The position numbers and the translations under genes are program-made. A DNA stretch of 64,000 nucleotides from Halorussus amylolyticus (GTDB taxonomy: Archaea; Halobacteriota; Halobacteria; Halobacteriales; Haladaptataceae), in NCBI RefSeq assembly GCF_004143485.2, contig NZ_ML974131.1, forward strand, positions 568,332 to 632,331. The letters are read 5' to 3'. Below, piece after piece: positions 25,694 through 33,713 of this stretch. A model generated the notes under the pieces. That model was not told the origin of the DNA, did no database searches, and saw nothing but the letters and a program-made list of their open reading frames with translations. Position 1 is the first letter of the stretch, and every line of letters begins with the position of its first letter.

Positions 25694-26890
25694 GTGTCAC
25701 GTGGTCGGCTCCTCGTCTCGTTGAGTTCGATGGTGTTTCTGGTCAACCTCGCCCGAGTGGTGTTCGCGCCGCTGTTGGACCCGCTCTCGGCCGAGTTCGC
25801 GCTGACCGAGGGCACCGCAGGTCTCATCGCCACGCTCGTCTGGTTGGGGAGCGCGCTCCCTCGGATTCCGACCGGCTATCTGCTGACGTGGGTGCCGCGC
25901 CACCGGGTCATCCTCGGAACCGGCGGCGTGCTGACCGCCGCGTCGGCGTTCACCGCGCTCGCGGATTCGGTGGTCATGCTCGCGGTCGGCGCGTTCCTGA
26001 TGGGGATGGCCAGCGGCGCGTACTTCATCGCCGCGAACCCGCTGGTCACGGAACTGTACCCCGACCGGGTCGGGCGCGCCATCGGCATCCACGGCATGGC
26101 GAGTCAGGTGGCGGCGGTGGTCGCCCCGCTGTTCGTGGGCGCGGCGCTGCTGACCGGGCCGCACTGGCGGACCGTGTTCGCCACGATGGCGGTCGTCGCG
26201 GCGATTACGACGGCCGTCTTCTACCGGACCGCTCGCCGGACCGACCTCCCCGACGCCGGGAGCGCGGACCGCGACCTGCTCGCGGCCGCGCGCCGCCAGT
26301 GGCCCATCATCGTCACCGGGGTCGCCATCCTCGGCGTGGCGAGCTTCGTCTGGAACGGCTTCTTCAATTTCTACGTCACCTACGTCACCGCGACGAAGGG
26401 CGTGGACGCCGCGACCGCGCGGACCCTCCTGACCGTGGTGTTCGCCGCTGGCGTCCCGGCGTTCCTCTTTACGGGCAGACTCGCCGACAGGGTCCCCCAC
26501 GTCCCCCTCTTGCTCGCCATTCTCGCGGGATTCATCGCGTCGTTGCTCGCGCTGACCGCGGTCCAGGGCGTGGTCGCCGTCGCGGTCGTGACCGCGATTC
26601 TGGGCTACGTCGTCCACTCTCTGTTCCCCGCGATGGACACCTACCTCCTCGATTCGCTCCCCGACGAGAACCGCGCCAGCGCCTACGCGCTCTACAGCGG
26701 GTCGATGATGATAGTGCAGGCGTCGGGAAGTTCGGTCCTCGGCGCGTTCATCGAGGCGGGCTACGCCTACGACGCGGTGTTTCGGACGTTCAGCGGGGGT
26801 CTCGTCGTGATTCTCGCGGTGCTGGTCGTCCTCTACGCGACCGACGCGCTCCCGAAGGGCGGCGAGGACCCCTCGGTTTCCGGGAACTGA
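25694..26890 (+). CDS. MFS transporter
   Basis: 398-residue major-facilitator protein with 12 predicted membrane helices. Loop 2-3 reads SALPRIPTGYLLTWVPRHRVIL, a variant of the MFS motif A, and helix 5 contains the GMASQVAAVVAPLFVG antiporter-like segment. Starts at GTG 25694. The substrate cannot be inferred: neighbours are a zinc micro-protein and a small conserved gene. The length and overall pattern fit drug or small-metabolite exporters. Confidence 0.85.
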   Translation: MSRGRLLVSLSSMVFLVNLARVVFAPLLDPLSAEFALTEGTAGLIATLVWLGSALPRIPTGYLLTWVPRHRVILGTGGVLTAASAFTALADSVVMLAVGAFLMGMASGAYFIAANPLVTELYPDRVGRAIGIHGMASQVAAVVAPLFVGAALLTGPHWRTVFATMAVVAAITTAVFYRTARRTDLPDAGSADRDLLAAARRQWPIIVTGVAILGVASFVWNGFFNFYVTYVTATKGVDAATARTLLTVVFAAGVPAFLFTGRLADRVPHVPLLLAILAGFIASLLALTAVQGVVAVAVVTAILGYVVHSLFPAMDTYLLDSLPDENRASAYALYSGSMMIVQASGSSVLGAFIEAGYAYDAVFRTFSGGLVVILAVLVVLYATDALPKGGEDPSVSGN

Positions 26891-27026
26891 GCGTCGTTCC
26901 TACCGAGAGGTGAGAAAGGGACCGCCGATTTCGCGCCGGTCAGTCGTCGCCGGGCACGTCGGGAAACTGCGAGACGACGCGCTCGGTCTCGTGCCTCTCG
27001 ACCGAAACCACTAATCGACCCCCGAT

Positions 27027-27398
27027 TTAGAGCGTCTCACGACACGTTTCGACCGCCTGCGAGATCAGTTCCTCGTCGCCGTCGAGACCCACGAACACTG
27101 CCACGTTCTCGTCCCATCCCACGACGTTGATACCGTGTTCGAAGACGCGGGCGGTGAACCGGAGGCGTCCGAGCGGCGGGAACAGGTCGTTCTGGCGCGC
27201 TTCGGCGATGTTTTCGAGGACCATCTCACCGAATATCTCCTCGCGCATCTCGTCGGTGTACATCTCGTCGATGTCGTCGCGGATGTAGAAGATGTCGTAG
27301 GTGCGCTCGGAGACGTTTCCGACCGCCACGGTCCGCAGGCCATCGCCGATGTCGGATTCGAGAGCGTTCGCGAGGTCAGTCGCGTGACGAGGGTCCAT
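27027..27398 (-). CDS. Conserved haloarchaeal protein of 123 residues (DUF7522-like)
   Basis: Soluble acidic protein with alternating helix and strand: LRTVAVGNVSERTYDIFYIRDDIDEMYTDEM, then RLRFTARVFEHGINVVGWDENVAVFVGLD. The fold may be roadblock-like (inference). The ATG at 27398 (MDPRHATDLANAL) is chosen; an extended frame to 27566 would run into the divergent gene. No catalytic motif. The DUF7522 label is a memory-based guess. Confidence 0.7.
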   Translation of the reverse strand: MDPRHATDLANALESDIGDGLRTVAVGNVSERTYDIFYIRDDIDEMYTDEMREEIFGEMVLENIAEARQNDLFPPLGRLRFTARVFEHGINVVGWDENVAVFVGLDGDEELISQAVETCRETL

Positions 27399-27537
27399 AT
27401 TTGATATACACGAATAGAGACCTATCAGTGTATCTGTCCGTACTAATCCGAGTATTCCGAAGCGAAGTACAACGTTGCTCTCGGACCGCCGTGCCGATTC
27501 CCTCGGCTTTTCAATCTCCCCGCCCAATTCGAACGCG

Positions 27538-28641
27538 ATGGAGTACGGACAGGAGCGAATCGCCACGCTTCACGACTTGACCGGGCGCGTGCCGGACGCG
27601 CCCGCCGACCGCGCCGCGGTGGTCGTGCCGATGACCGAGCGCGAGTACGCCGGACTCGCCGCCGAGCGCGTCCTCTCGGAACTGGAGTCGCTCGCGCCCG
27701 GTCGGGTCGTCGTCCCGCTCCGCGCGCCGGCCGAGAAGGTCGCGGCGTTCTGCGACTGGCTCGCGGGCTTCGACCTCCTGCTCGACGTGGTGTGGTGCAA
27801 CGGCCCCGGCGTCCGCGACCTGCTCGCCGACAGCGGTCTCGACGGCGCGGCGGGCAAGGGCCGGGACGTGTGGCTCGCGCTCGGCATCGCGTCGGCGACC
27901 CACGAGTACGTGGTCGTCCACGACGCCGACGCCAAGACCTACGAGGGTGCGGACGTGGCTCGCCTGCTCTACCCCCTCGCGAGCGGCTACGACTTCTCGA
28001 AGGGGTACTACGCCCGCGTCGAGAACGGCAAGCTCTACGGGCGGCTCTGTCGGCTGTTCTACGCGCCGCTGGTCCGGGCGCTCGCCGACGCCCACCCGGA
28101 CGCGCCGATTCTCGACTACCTCGACGCCTTCCGATACGCGCTCGCTGGCGAGTTCGGAGCGACCGCCGACTTCGCCCGCGAAATCAGGGTCGAGCGCCGG
28201 TGGGGGCTGGAGGTCGGCACACTCGGCGAAGCGTTCGCCCGCGCCGGGTTCGAGGCCACCGCGCAGGTGGACCTGGGCCGGTACGAACACGACCACCGCG
28301 CGGTCTCGGGACCGACCGGTCTCTCGGACATGAGCCGACACGTCGCCGACGCCCTCCTCCGGGCGGTGGAGGCCCACGGCGTGACCCCCGACTACGACGA
28401 CCTTCCCCGACGGTATCGCGAGGCGGCGAGCCAGTTGGTCGAGCAGTACGCCGCCGACGCGGGATTCAACGGACTCGACTACGATTCGGCCGCCGAGCGC
28501 GAGCAGGTCGAGACGTATTCGGACGCCATCGAACCGCCGGGCGAGGACGAGCGGCTTCCGGCGTGGAACGCGGTGGAGCTTTCGCCGGACGAGGTTTTGG
28601 GCGCGTCTGAAGCGGATATTCTGGCTGTTCGTGACGAGTGA
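27538..28641 (+). CDS. Family 2/81 glycosyltransferase, glucosyl-3-phosphoglycerate synthase-like
   Basis: Nucleotide-sugar-dependent glycosyltransferase of GT-A fold, 367 residues. AAVVVPMTEREYAG marks the start of the fold, YVVVHDADAKTYEG (about 122-135) is the DxD metal site, and FSKGYYARVENGKLYGRLCRLFYAPLVRAL resembles the acceptor and donor site of GpgS/MpgS enzymes that make compatible solutes. RRWGLEVGTLGEAF corresponds to the C-terminal half of the active site. The product may be a glucosylglycerate-type osmolyte or lipid sugar; inferred only. Starts at ATG 27538; downstream is a repeat element. Confidence 0.78.
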   Translation: MEYGQERIATLHDLTGRVPDAPADRAAVVVPMTEREYAGLAAERVLSELESLAPGRVVVPLRAPAEKVAAFCDWLAGFDLLLDVVWCNGPGVRDLLADSGLDGAAGKGRDVWLALGIASATHEYVVVHDADAKTYEGADVARLLYPLASGYDFSKGYYARVENGKLYGRLCRLFYAPLVRALADAHPDAPILDYLDAFRYALAGEFGATADFAREIRVERRWGLEVGTLGEAFARAGFEATAQVDLGRYEHDHRAVSGPTGLSDMSRHVADALLRAVEAHGVTPDYDDLPRRYREAASQLVEQYAADAGFNGLDYDSAAEREQVETYSDAIEPPGEDERLPAWNAVELSPDEVLGASEADILAVRDE

Positions 28642-28684
28642 GGGATTTGGTGAGCAAACGAGCGACGTTTTGACGGTATCGGTA

Positions 28685-28740
28685 TGGAAATCCATCTCCA
28701 CAGTACCGACGCTGAAATTCATCTCCACAGCATCGAAGCT
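28685..28740 (+). repeat. 28-bp tandem duplication leading into element C
   Basis: Two adjacent 28-bp units, 28685-28712 and 28713-28740, share TGRAATYCATCTCCACAG. The second ends in GAAGCT, which is also the first 6 bp of the left terminus of element C. Confidence 0.8.
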
Positions 28741-29076
28741 AGCTACTCCCGGTACCTATGAGAAAGAAGCCCTCAGTCGTTGCTCGCTCCCTATCGGTCG
28801 CTCGCGCCTCCTTCGCCCTTCATCCGCCAGGGTCCCCACACCTCCCCACGCGCGCACCTGCGGTGCGCGGTGCATCCAACCGCAGAAGCCCGGACGAGTC
28901 TGGCGTTTCGGAGGCTACGCAGACTACGGGACGCGCCGCGCTTGCGCCCTCACGAGGGCGCAAGCGCACGCGGGGAGGCACGGGGGCGCGGGGCGGCGCG
29001 GTGCGGTGGCGGCGCAGTGCAATGCGTTGTATTGCACTGCAATGCGGTCTCATAGGTACCGGGTGTAGCTAGCTTC
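28735..29076 (+). repeat. Hairpin-rich intergenic element, copy C (complete)
   Basis: Ends are 29-bp inverted repeats differing at one position (28735-28763 against 29048-29076); they begin GAAGCTAGCTAC and contain CCGGTACCTATGAGA. Internal perfect hairpins include 13 bp at 28938-28950/28955-28967 and 10 bp at 29014-29023/29031-29040 (GCAGTGCAAT...ATTGCACTGC). No protein is encoded. The element occupies most of the 550-bp gap between the glycosyltransferase and the ArsA-like gene. It has no transposase, so it could be a MITE-like element or a structured RNA locus. Confidence 0.85.
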
Positions 29077-29191
29077 GGCCCGACAGAAAAAGCGGGTCGC
29101 GATACTCACCGAAGTGCGTCCACGAATATACGATCCAAAGCCGCTGAGAGAGACCGACGGGTACACAAGTCCCCGACACCACCCACGACAC

Positions 29192-30346
29192 ATGACCGAA
29201 CTCGACGTTGAGGCTGTCGAGCGAATCGACGAGGCCGACGTGCCCGTGGGGGTCGATGCCCCCGAGTACGTCCTCTACGGGGGGAAAGGCGGCGTCGGCA
29301 AGACCACGATGGCGGCCGCGACGGGACTCGCGAGCGCCCGCGACGGCACGCCCACGCTGGTCGTCTCGACCGACCCCGCCCACTCGCTGTCCGACACCTT
29401 CGAGACCGAGATTCCCGCCGACCCCGAGCGAATCCGCGAGGACGCCCCGCTCTACGCCGCGGAAATCGACCCCGACGACGCTCTGGATGACGGGCAGGGA
29501 CTGTTCGGGGGCGCAGGTGGGGGCGCAGGTGGGGGCGCAGGCGGGAGCGCGGGCGGAGACGCGAACGAGGGGTTCGCGGGCGACGACACCGACCCCTTCG
29601 GGACCGACGCGGAGACGGGCGAGACGGGCGGCCCGATGGGCGGTCTCGGCGGTCTGCTTGGCGGCGACCCCACCGAGGCGCTGCTCGGCGGACCGATGCC
29701 GGGGTCCGACGAGGCCGCCGCGATGCAGAAGCTACTCGAATTCATGGACGACGAGCGATTCGAGCGCGTCGTCGTGGACACCGCGCCGACCGGCCACACC
29801 CTCCGCCTGCTCGAACTCCCCGAACTCATGGACACGATGGTCGGCCGCATCATGAAGCTCAAACAGCGGTTTCAGGGCATGATAGAGGGGATGAAGGGGA
29901 TGTTCGGCGGCGAGGACGTTGAACCCGAGCAGGGACTCGACGACCTCGAAGAACTCTCGAATCGCATCGAGCGACTCCGAGCGACGTTGCGCGACCCGAC
30001 CAAGACCGACTTCCGGGTCGTGCTGGTGCCCGAGGAGATGAGCGTCTTCGAGTCCCAGCGCCTGCTCGCCCGACTCCGGGAGTTCGAGGTTCCGGTCGGC
30101 ACCGTGGTCGTCAACAAGGTGATGGAGAATCTGGCCGACGTTGCGGCCGGGGCCGACACGGATGCGTTCGTCGCGCCGAACCTCGACTCGTGTGAGTTCT
30201 GCCAGCGACGGTGGAAGGTTCAACAGGACGCGCTTGCTGAGGCGCAAGACGTGTTCCGCGGCCACGACGTGAAGCGCGTGCCGCTGTTCGCCGACGAGGT
30301 TCGGGGCGAGGAGATGCTCCGACTCGTCGCGGCGTGTCTGGAGTAG
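29192..30346 (+). CDS. ArsA/Get3-family ATPase
   Basis: 384-residue ATPase related to arsenite pump ATPases and the tail-anchored-protein targeting factor Get3. Deviant Walker A GGKGGVGKTT (30-39), switch I STDPAHSLSDTF (59-70), switch II VVVDTAPTGHTLRLLELP (about 193-210) and a C-terminal CEFCQRR zinc/dimer motif (CxxC) support a Get3-like role; no arsenic-resistance gene is nearby. Residues 101-130 are a Gly/Ala-rich tract (GGAGGGAGGGAGGSAGG) encoded by repeats of GGTGGGGGCGCA, placed where Get3 has its client-binding helical region. Starts at ATG 29192. Which role applies is uncertain. Confidence 0.88.
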   Translation: MTELDVEAVERIDEADVPVGVDAPEYVLYGGKGGVGKTTMAAATGLASARDGTPTLVVSTDPAHSLSDTFETEIPADPERIREDAPLYAAEIDPDDALDDGQGLFGGAGGGAGGGAGGSAGGDANEGFAGDDTDPFGTDAETGETGGPMGGLGGLLGGDPTEALLGGPMPGSDEAAAMQKLLEFMDDERFERVVVDTAPTGHTLRLLELPELMDTMVGRIMKLKQRFQGMIEGMKGMFGGEDVEPEQGLDDLEELSNRIERLRATLRDPTKTDFRVVLVPEEMSVFESQRLLARLREFEVPVGTVVVNKVMENLADVAAGADTDAFVAPNLDSCEFCQRRWKVQQDALAEAQDVFRGHDVKRVPLFADEVRGEEMLRLVAACLE

Positions 30347-30370
30347 CACCGACGGAAGCGTTTATGGCTG

Positions 30371-30380
30371 TGTACGTACA
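30371..30380 (+). promoter_or_regulatory. Palindrome TGTACGTACA, candidate antitoxin operator
   Basis: A perfect 10-bp palindrome starts 5 bp after the TATA-like TTTATGG (30360-30366), 25 bp before the ATG of the RHH gene. This is where an autoregulating RHH antitoxin would be expected to bind. Inference only. Confidence 0.5.
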
Positions 30381-30404
30381 ACGTCTGCACAGAAGTGGTC
30401 CGTG

Positions 30405-30707
30405 ATGGGAACGACTCGCGTCAATTTCAGAATCCCGGAAGAGCTTCTCGATAGGGCGGATATCGCCGCCGAAATCACCCACAAGAACCGAACGGAAATC
30501 GTCAAGGAGGCGCTTCGGGAGTACCTCGAAGCGGTCGAAGACGACGAGGCGTTTCGGGAGGCGGTGGTCGAACTCTACCTCGACGACCGAATCGAGTTCG
30601 AGACGCTCCGCGAGTTCGTGGGCCGACAGGACGCCGAAGCCGTCAGGGCGTCGAAGACGCTCCTCGACCAAGGCGACGACCTCGCCGCCGACCTCGCCGA
30701 CCTCTGA
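30405..30707 (+). CDS. Ribbon-helix-helix protein, probable antitoxin
   Basis: 100 residues. TRVNFRIPEELLDRADIAAEITHKNRTEIVKEALREYLEA is a clear RHH (CopG/MetJ) DNA-binding domain at about 3-42: one strand and two helices. The acidic C-terminal tail (about 45-100) would wrap the toxin. A PIN-domain gene starts 12 bp downstream, so this looks like a VapB-like antitoxin that also represses its own operon. ATG at 30405; GTG at 30402 is an alternative. Confidence 0.85.
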   Translation: MGTTRVNFRIPEELLDRADIAAEITHKNRTEIVKEALREYLEAVEDDEAFREAVVELYLDDRIEFETLREFVGRQDAEAVRASKTLLDQGDDLAADLADL

Positions 30708-30718
30708 GGTGACCGACG

Positions 30719-31207
30719 GTGATAGTCGCTGATACGAGCGCGTTGGTTTCGCTCGCCACGGTCGGTCTCGTTCCGATACTTTGCGAGGAGTTCGACTGCC
30801 ACACGACCGAGGCGGTGGCCGAGGAGTTGCGGGCGACCGCGGAGTACGACGACGTTTCGGGTGAGGCGGCACAGTCCGTGTTGGACCAGTTCGCCCAGAT
30901 GACGATTCACGAAGTCGAAGCGTCCGAATTCGAATCGTCGCGAATCGACCGCGGGGAGGGCCGCTGTGCAGTTCTCACGCACGAACTGGACGCCGACTTC
31001 CTCGTGACCGACGACCTTCGGGCGCTCCCCGAACTCCAAACAGTCGCGGCGTCGAAGGTCGCAATCTCTCCCATCGTCCTCGAAGCGCTGGTCAGGCGCG
31101 ACGTGCTCACGCGGGACCGCGCCAAGTCGGAGTTACGGCGAATCGCGAATCGACGGGACTGGCTCGAAGCGCCGATTTATCGGCGGGCGCAAGCGCTCCT
31201 CGATTAA
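30719..31207 (+). CDS. PIN-domain protein, probable VapC-like RNase toxin
   Basis: 162 residues starting at a GTG. Putative metal-binding acids: Asp5 in IVADTSAL, a Glu in TTEAVAEEL (about 30-38), Glu in IDRGEGRCAVLTHEL (about 76-90) and Asp in DFLVTDDLRALPEL (about 93-106). Downstream, the C-terminal IANRRDWLEAPIYRRAQALL resembles the extended tail of some haloarchaeal PIN proteins. With the RHH gene it forms a toxin-antitoxin-like pair. Its stop overlaps the stop of the convergent SDR gene by 4 bp. Activity is inferred. Confidence 0.8.
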   Translation: MIVADTSALVSLATVGLVPILCEEFDCHTTEAVAEELRATAEYDDVSGEAAQSVLDQFAQMTIHEVEASEFESSRIDRGEGRCAVLTHELDADFLVTDDLRALPELQTVAASKVAISPIVLEALVRRDVLTRDRAKSELRRIANRRDWLEAPIYRRAQALLD

Positions 31208-32061
31208 TCGTCCTCGTCGCCGCGACTCAGCGGATTCTTCGACGCGAGCGACACGACGAGTCCGTAGAGTTTGTCGCGTATCTTCGCGGGCACGAACCCG
31301 GCGAGGAGCGAGAGTTTCGCGACCTGTCCCACGGGATACCGGGCCGCCGGGTCGGTGACGTTCGCGGCGTCGAGAATCGTATCGCCGACTTCGCGGGGGT
31401 GTATCGCGCCGGGACCGCCGCCGCCGATGGCCTGCGTGTCGTCGAGGATTCCGTAGAGCTTCTCGTAGGCACCCGACCGGTCGAGACCCTCGATTTCCGA
31501 GGCGGCGCGCTCGACGAACGCAGTGTTCACAGGACCGGGTTCGACCAACACTACGTCGATGCCGTACTCGGCGGCTTCGGGCCGGAGCGCGTCGGTGATG
31601 CCCTCCATCGCGAACTTCGACCCGGAGTAGATTCCCATGCCCGGAACCGAGAGCCGTCCGGCGATGCTGGAGACGTTGACGATGCGGCCGGTCCGGCGCT
31701 CGCGCATGTGGGGCAGGACCGCGCGGGCGAGTCGGTGGGGACCGAAGACGTTCACGTCGAACTGGTCTTCGACGCTTTCGAGCGACACGTCCTCGACGGG
31801 GCCGAGTTGGGCGTAGCCCGCGTTGTTGACCAGACAGTCGATGCGACCCTCCTCGTCTATCATGCGCTCGACGACGCGCTCGATGTCGCCCTCGTCGGTC
31901 ACGTCGAGCGTCGCGATGTTGCATCCTTTCTCGCCGAGCGCCTCGATGTCGGCGGGGTTGCGCGCGGTGGCGTACACCTCCCAGCCGTCTTGGAGGAACG
32001 CGAGCGCGGTCTCTCGCCCGATGCCGGACGAACAGCCGGTGATGAGAACGGTTTCTGTCAC
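31204..32061 (-). CDS. Short-chain dehydrogenase/reductase
   Basis: 285-residue NAD(P)-dependent oxidoreductase. Cofactor motif TGCSSGIG (8-15), DVTDE and NNAGYAQLGPVEDVS (about 83-97), catalytic Ser in IVNVSSIAGR and the YxxxK motif in YSGSKFAMEGIT. The GTG at 32061 is supported by an AAATTTAAC box about 27 bp upstream, giving a leaderless mRNA; longer ORF extension is not conserved-looking. The C terminus has an SDR-type extended hydrophobic segment LSLLAGFVPAKIRDKLYGLVVSLAS, suggesting membrane association. Substrate unknown. Confidence 0.88.
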   Translation of the reverse strand: MTETVLITGCSSGIGRETALAFLQDGWEVYATARNPADIEALGEKGCNIATLDVTDEGDIERVVERMIDEEGRIDCLVNNAGYAQLGPVEDVSLESVEDQFDVNVFGPHRLARAVLPHMRERRTGRIVNVSSIAGRLSVPGMGIYSGSKFAMEGITDALRPEAAEYGIDVVLVEPGPVNTAFVERAASEIEGLDRSGAYEKLYGILDDTQAIGGGGPGAIHPREVGDTILDAANVTDPAARYPVGQVAKLSLLAGFVPAKIRDKLYGLVVSLASKNPLSRGDEDD

Positions 32062-32263
32062 GTTCGCACTGTCGCGGCGCGGACAGTTAAATTTCGTCGC
32101 TCCGGAACAGGACAGTTCGCGGACGTGTTTCGCCCTTCGGAACGCCTGTCTACTTGAGGGGAGGACCGGGAAATCGGCCGACCGGATACCCTTCGCGCAT
32201 ATTCTTCTCGCCGGGGTATGACTCCGTGAAAAGCATAGGTGCGTGGGCCGACTACGACACGTC

Positions 32264-32953
32264 ATGAAAAAGCCCGGTGAGGTCTTCGAGGACGCGAGCG
32301 TCTACGACCCCGGCATCGAGGCCATCGTGCCGCGGTACGACGAACTCCACGACGCACTCTTGAACGCGCCGCCCCACGACCGCGGGGCGTCGATTCGCGC
32401 ACTCGAACTCGGTGCGGGGACCGGCGAACTCACGGCGAAGCTTCTCACCCGATTCCCCGAGAGTTCCGTCGTCGCGGTGGACCACAGCGAGGGGATGCTC
32501 GCGGAAGCCGACCGAAAGCTCGCGACGTTCGGCGACCGTGCGACCATCGAGGAAGGGGCGTTCCCCGACGACTACCCCGAGGAGTCGGACGCCTACGACC
32601 TCGTCGTCTCGTCGCTCGCTATCCACCACCTCGACGCCGCCGACAAGCGCGCGCTGTTCGACGCAATCGGCGACGCGCTCGTCCCCGGCGGGTGGTTTCT
32701 CAACGGCGACGTGATTCGGTTCGACGCGCCCCACCTCGAAGCCCTGTCGAGCGACATGATAGCGAACTGGGTGCGCTCGAAAGGGTGGGAAGAACAGGAG
32801 TTCATGGACATCTGGGAGGCCAGCGACGACTACGACGACCCCTCGACGCTGACCGACCAACTGGTGTGGCTCCGGGAGGCGGGCTTCGAGTCGGTGACTT
32901 CGATTTGGCAGTACTACAACTTCGCGGTCTACGGCGGGAAGAAGCCCGAGTAA
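32264..32953 (+). CDS. Class I SAM-dependent methyltransferase
   Basis: 229 residues. AdoMet-binding motif I is ALELGAGTGELTAKLL (about 49-64), followed by VVAVDHSEGML, motif IV YDLVVSSLAIHHLD (about 110-123) and LVPGGWFLNGDVI. It resembles UbiE/methyltransferase-25 domain proteins (small-molecule or tRNA wobble-type are both possible). The start at 32264 (MKKPGEVFED) is preferred, with an AT-rich GCATAGG about 28 bp upstream. It is divergent from the SDR gene. Confidence 0.85.
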   Translation: MKKPGEVFEDASVYDPGIEAIVPRYDELHDALLNAPPHDRGASIRALELGAGTGELTAKLLTRFPESSVVAVDHSEGMLAEADRKLATFGDRATIEEGAFPDDYPEESDAYDLVVSSLAIHHLDAADKRALFDAIGDALVPGGWFLNGDVIRFDAPHLEALSSDMIANWVRSKGWEEQEFMDIWEASDDYDDPSTLTDQLVWLREAGFESVTSIWQYYNFAVYGGKKPE

Positions 32954-33011
32954 TCGGTGTTCTGCGTTGTGGATTGGTGTGGGAAAGACGGCGGGTGCGA
33001 ATTTGAACGAG

Positions 33012-33147
33012 GTGACGGTACGATGTGACGGTACGAGGTGATGCGACGACGTGACGGTACGAGGTGACGGTACGAGGTGATGCGACGACGTGACGGTACG
33101 AGGTGACGGTACGAGGTGATGCGACGACGCGACGGTACGACGTGACG
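33012..33147 (+). repeat. 39-bp tandem repeat, about 3.4 copies, leading into element D
   Basis: Copies at 33012-33050, 33051-33089 and 33090-33128 are nearly identical (one or two mismatches) and are built of GTGACGGTACGAG and GTGATGCGACGAC blocks. A partial fourth copy (33129-33147) merges with the left terminus of element D. No gene is encoded; the open frames across it are low-complexity artefacts. Confidence 0.9.
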
Positions 33148-33535
33148 CTAGCGACTCCCGGTACCTATGAGACCGCACTGCGACCGCACCGCAACCGCCG
33201 GAGCCACACGCCTCCCCAGCCGATTCGCTCACTCCCGTTGGTCGTTCGCTCATCCCTCGCACGCTTTGGGCGCGGGTCAAACAACGACCCGCGCCAGCGC
33301 GCGCCGTGACCTACGGACGGGGTTTCGCGAATTTGCATTTTAAATGTGGCGCGCGCTGTCGGCCTCTGCGCGAGCGAAGTGAGCGCAGGCTCGGCGGACG
33401 CGGTGTGTCCGCCGGTGCCTCGTGGGCCGACATTTTCGCGCGAGGGATGAAGCGAACGAAGTGAGCGAATCGGTTGGGGAGGGCGTGGCCTGCGGTGCTG
33501 TGCGGTTCTCATTTGTACCGGAAGTAGCTAGCTTC
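33144..33535 (+). repeat. Hairpin-rich intergenic element, copy D (complete)
   Basis: Left terminus GACGCTAGCGACTCCCGGTA...ATGAGACCGCAC; right terminus GTGCGGTTCTCATTTGTACC...AGTAGCTAGCTTC. The arms remain complementary for over 80 bp, for example CCTCCCCAGCCGATTCGCTC against GAGCGAATCGGTTGGGGAGG (about 33211-33230 and 33463-33482). Core hairpins are CAGCGCGCGCC/GGCGCGCGCTG, a CTGCGCGAGCGAAG module (33366-33388) shared with copy A, and CGGCGGAC/GTCCGCCG (33392-33399/33407-33414). A TTTAAAT motif sits at about 33339-33345. With the 39-bp array it fills the 760-bp gap. Confidence 0.85.
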
Positions 33536-33540
33536 TCGTG

Positions 33541-33572
33541 GACTCACACCGAATCTGACTCACACCGAATCC
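33541..33572 (+). repeat. 16-bp tandem duplication after element D
   Basis: GACTCACACCGAATCT (33541-33556) is followed by GACTCACACCGAATCC (33557-33572) and a partial GACTCGCAC, 5 bp beyond the right terminus of element D. Confidence 0.75.
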
Positions 33573-33713
33573 GACTCGCACTACTTCTAAAATCCCCAGT
33601 CCGATGCCGAGACCATCCGTCAGCTCTCAAAAATCCCACCGCCCGGACCCCAGACCTGCAACGCGAATCCCGAGACCCAAATCCATTTCAAGACCCGACC
33701 CAAAGAGCCACCA

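Noticed and set aside
26940..27011. 23-codon minus-strand frame ending FPDVPGDD before the 27027 gene
   Set aside because: Too short and without a convincing promoter or coupling; could be real but not supportable.
33012..33147. Regularly spaced repeats that might suggest a CRISPR array
   Set aside because: Units are directly adjacent with no unique spacers; it is a plain tandem repeat and no cas genes are present.
32252..33280. 342-codon minus-strand frame across the methyltransferase and the 39-bp repeats
   Set aside because: Shadow of the methyltransferase gene plus a repeat-derived HHLVPSPRTVTS tract.
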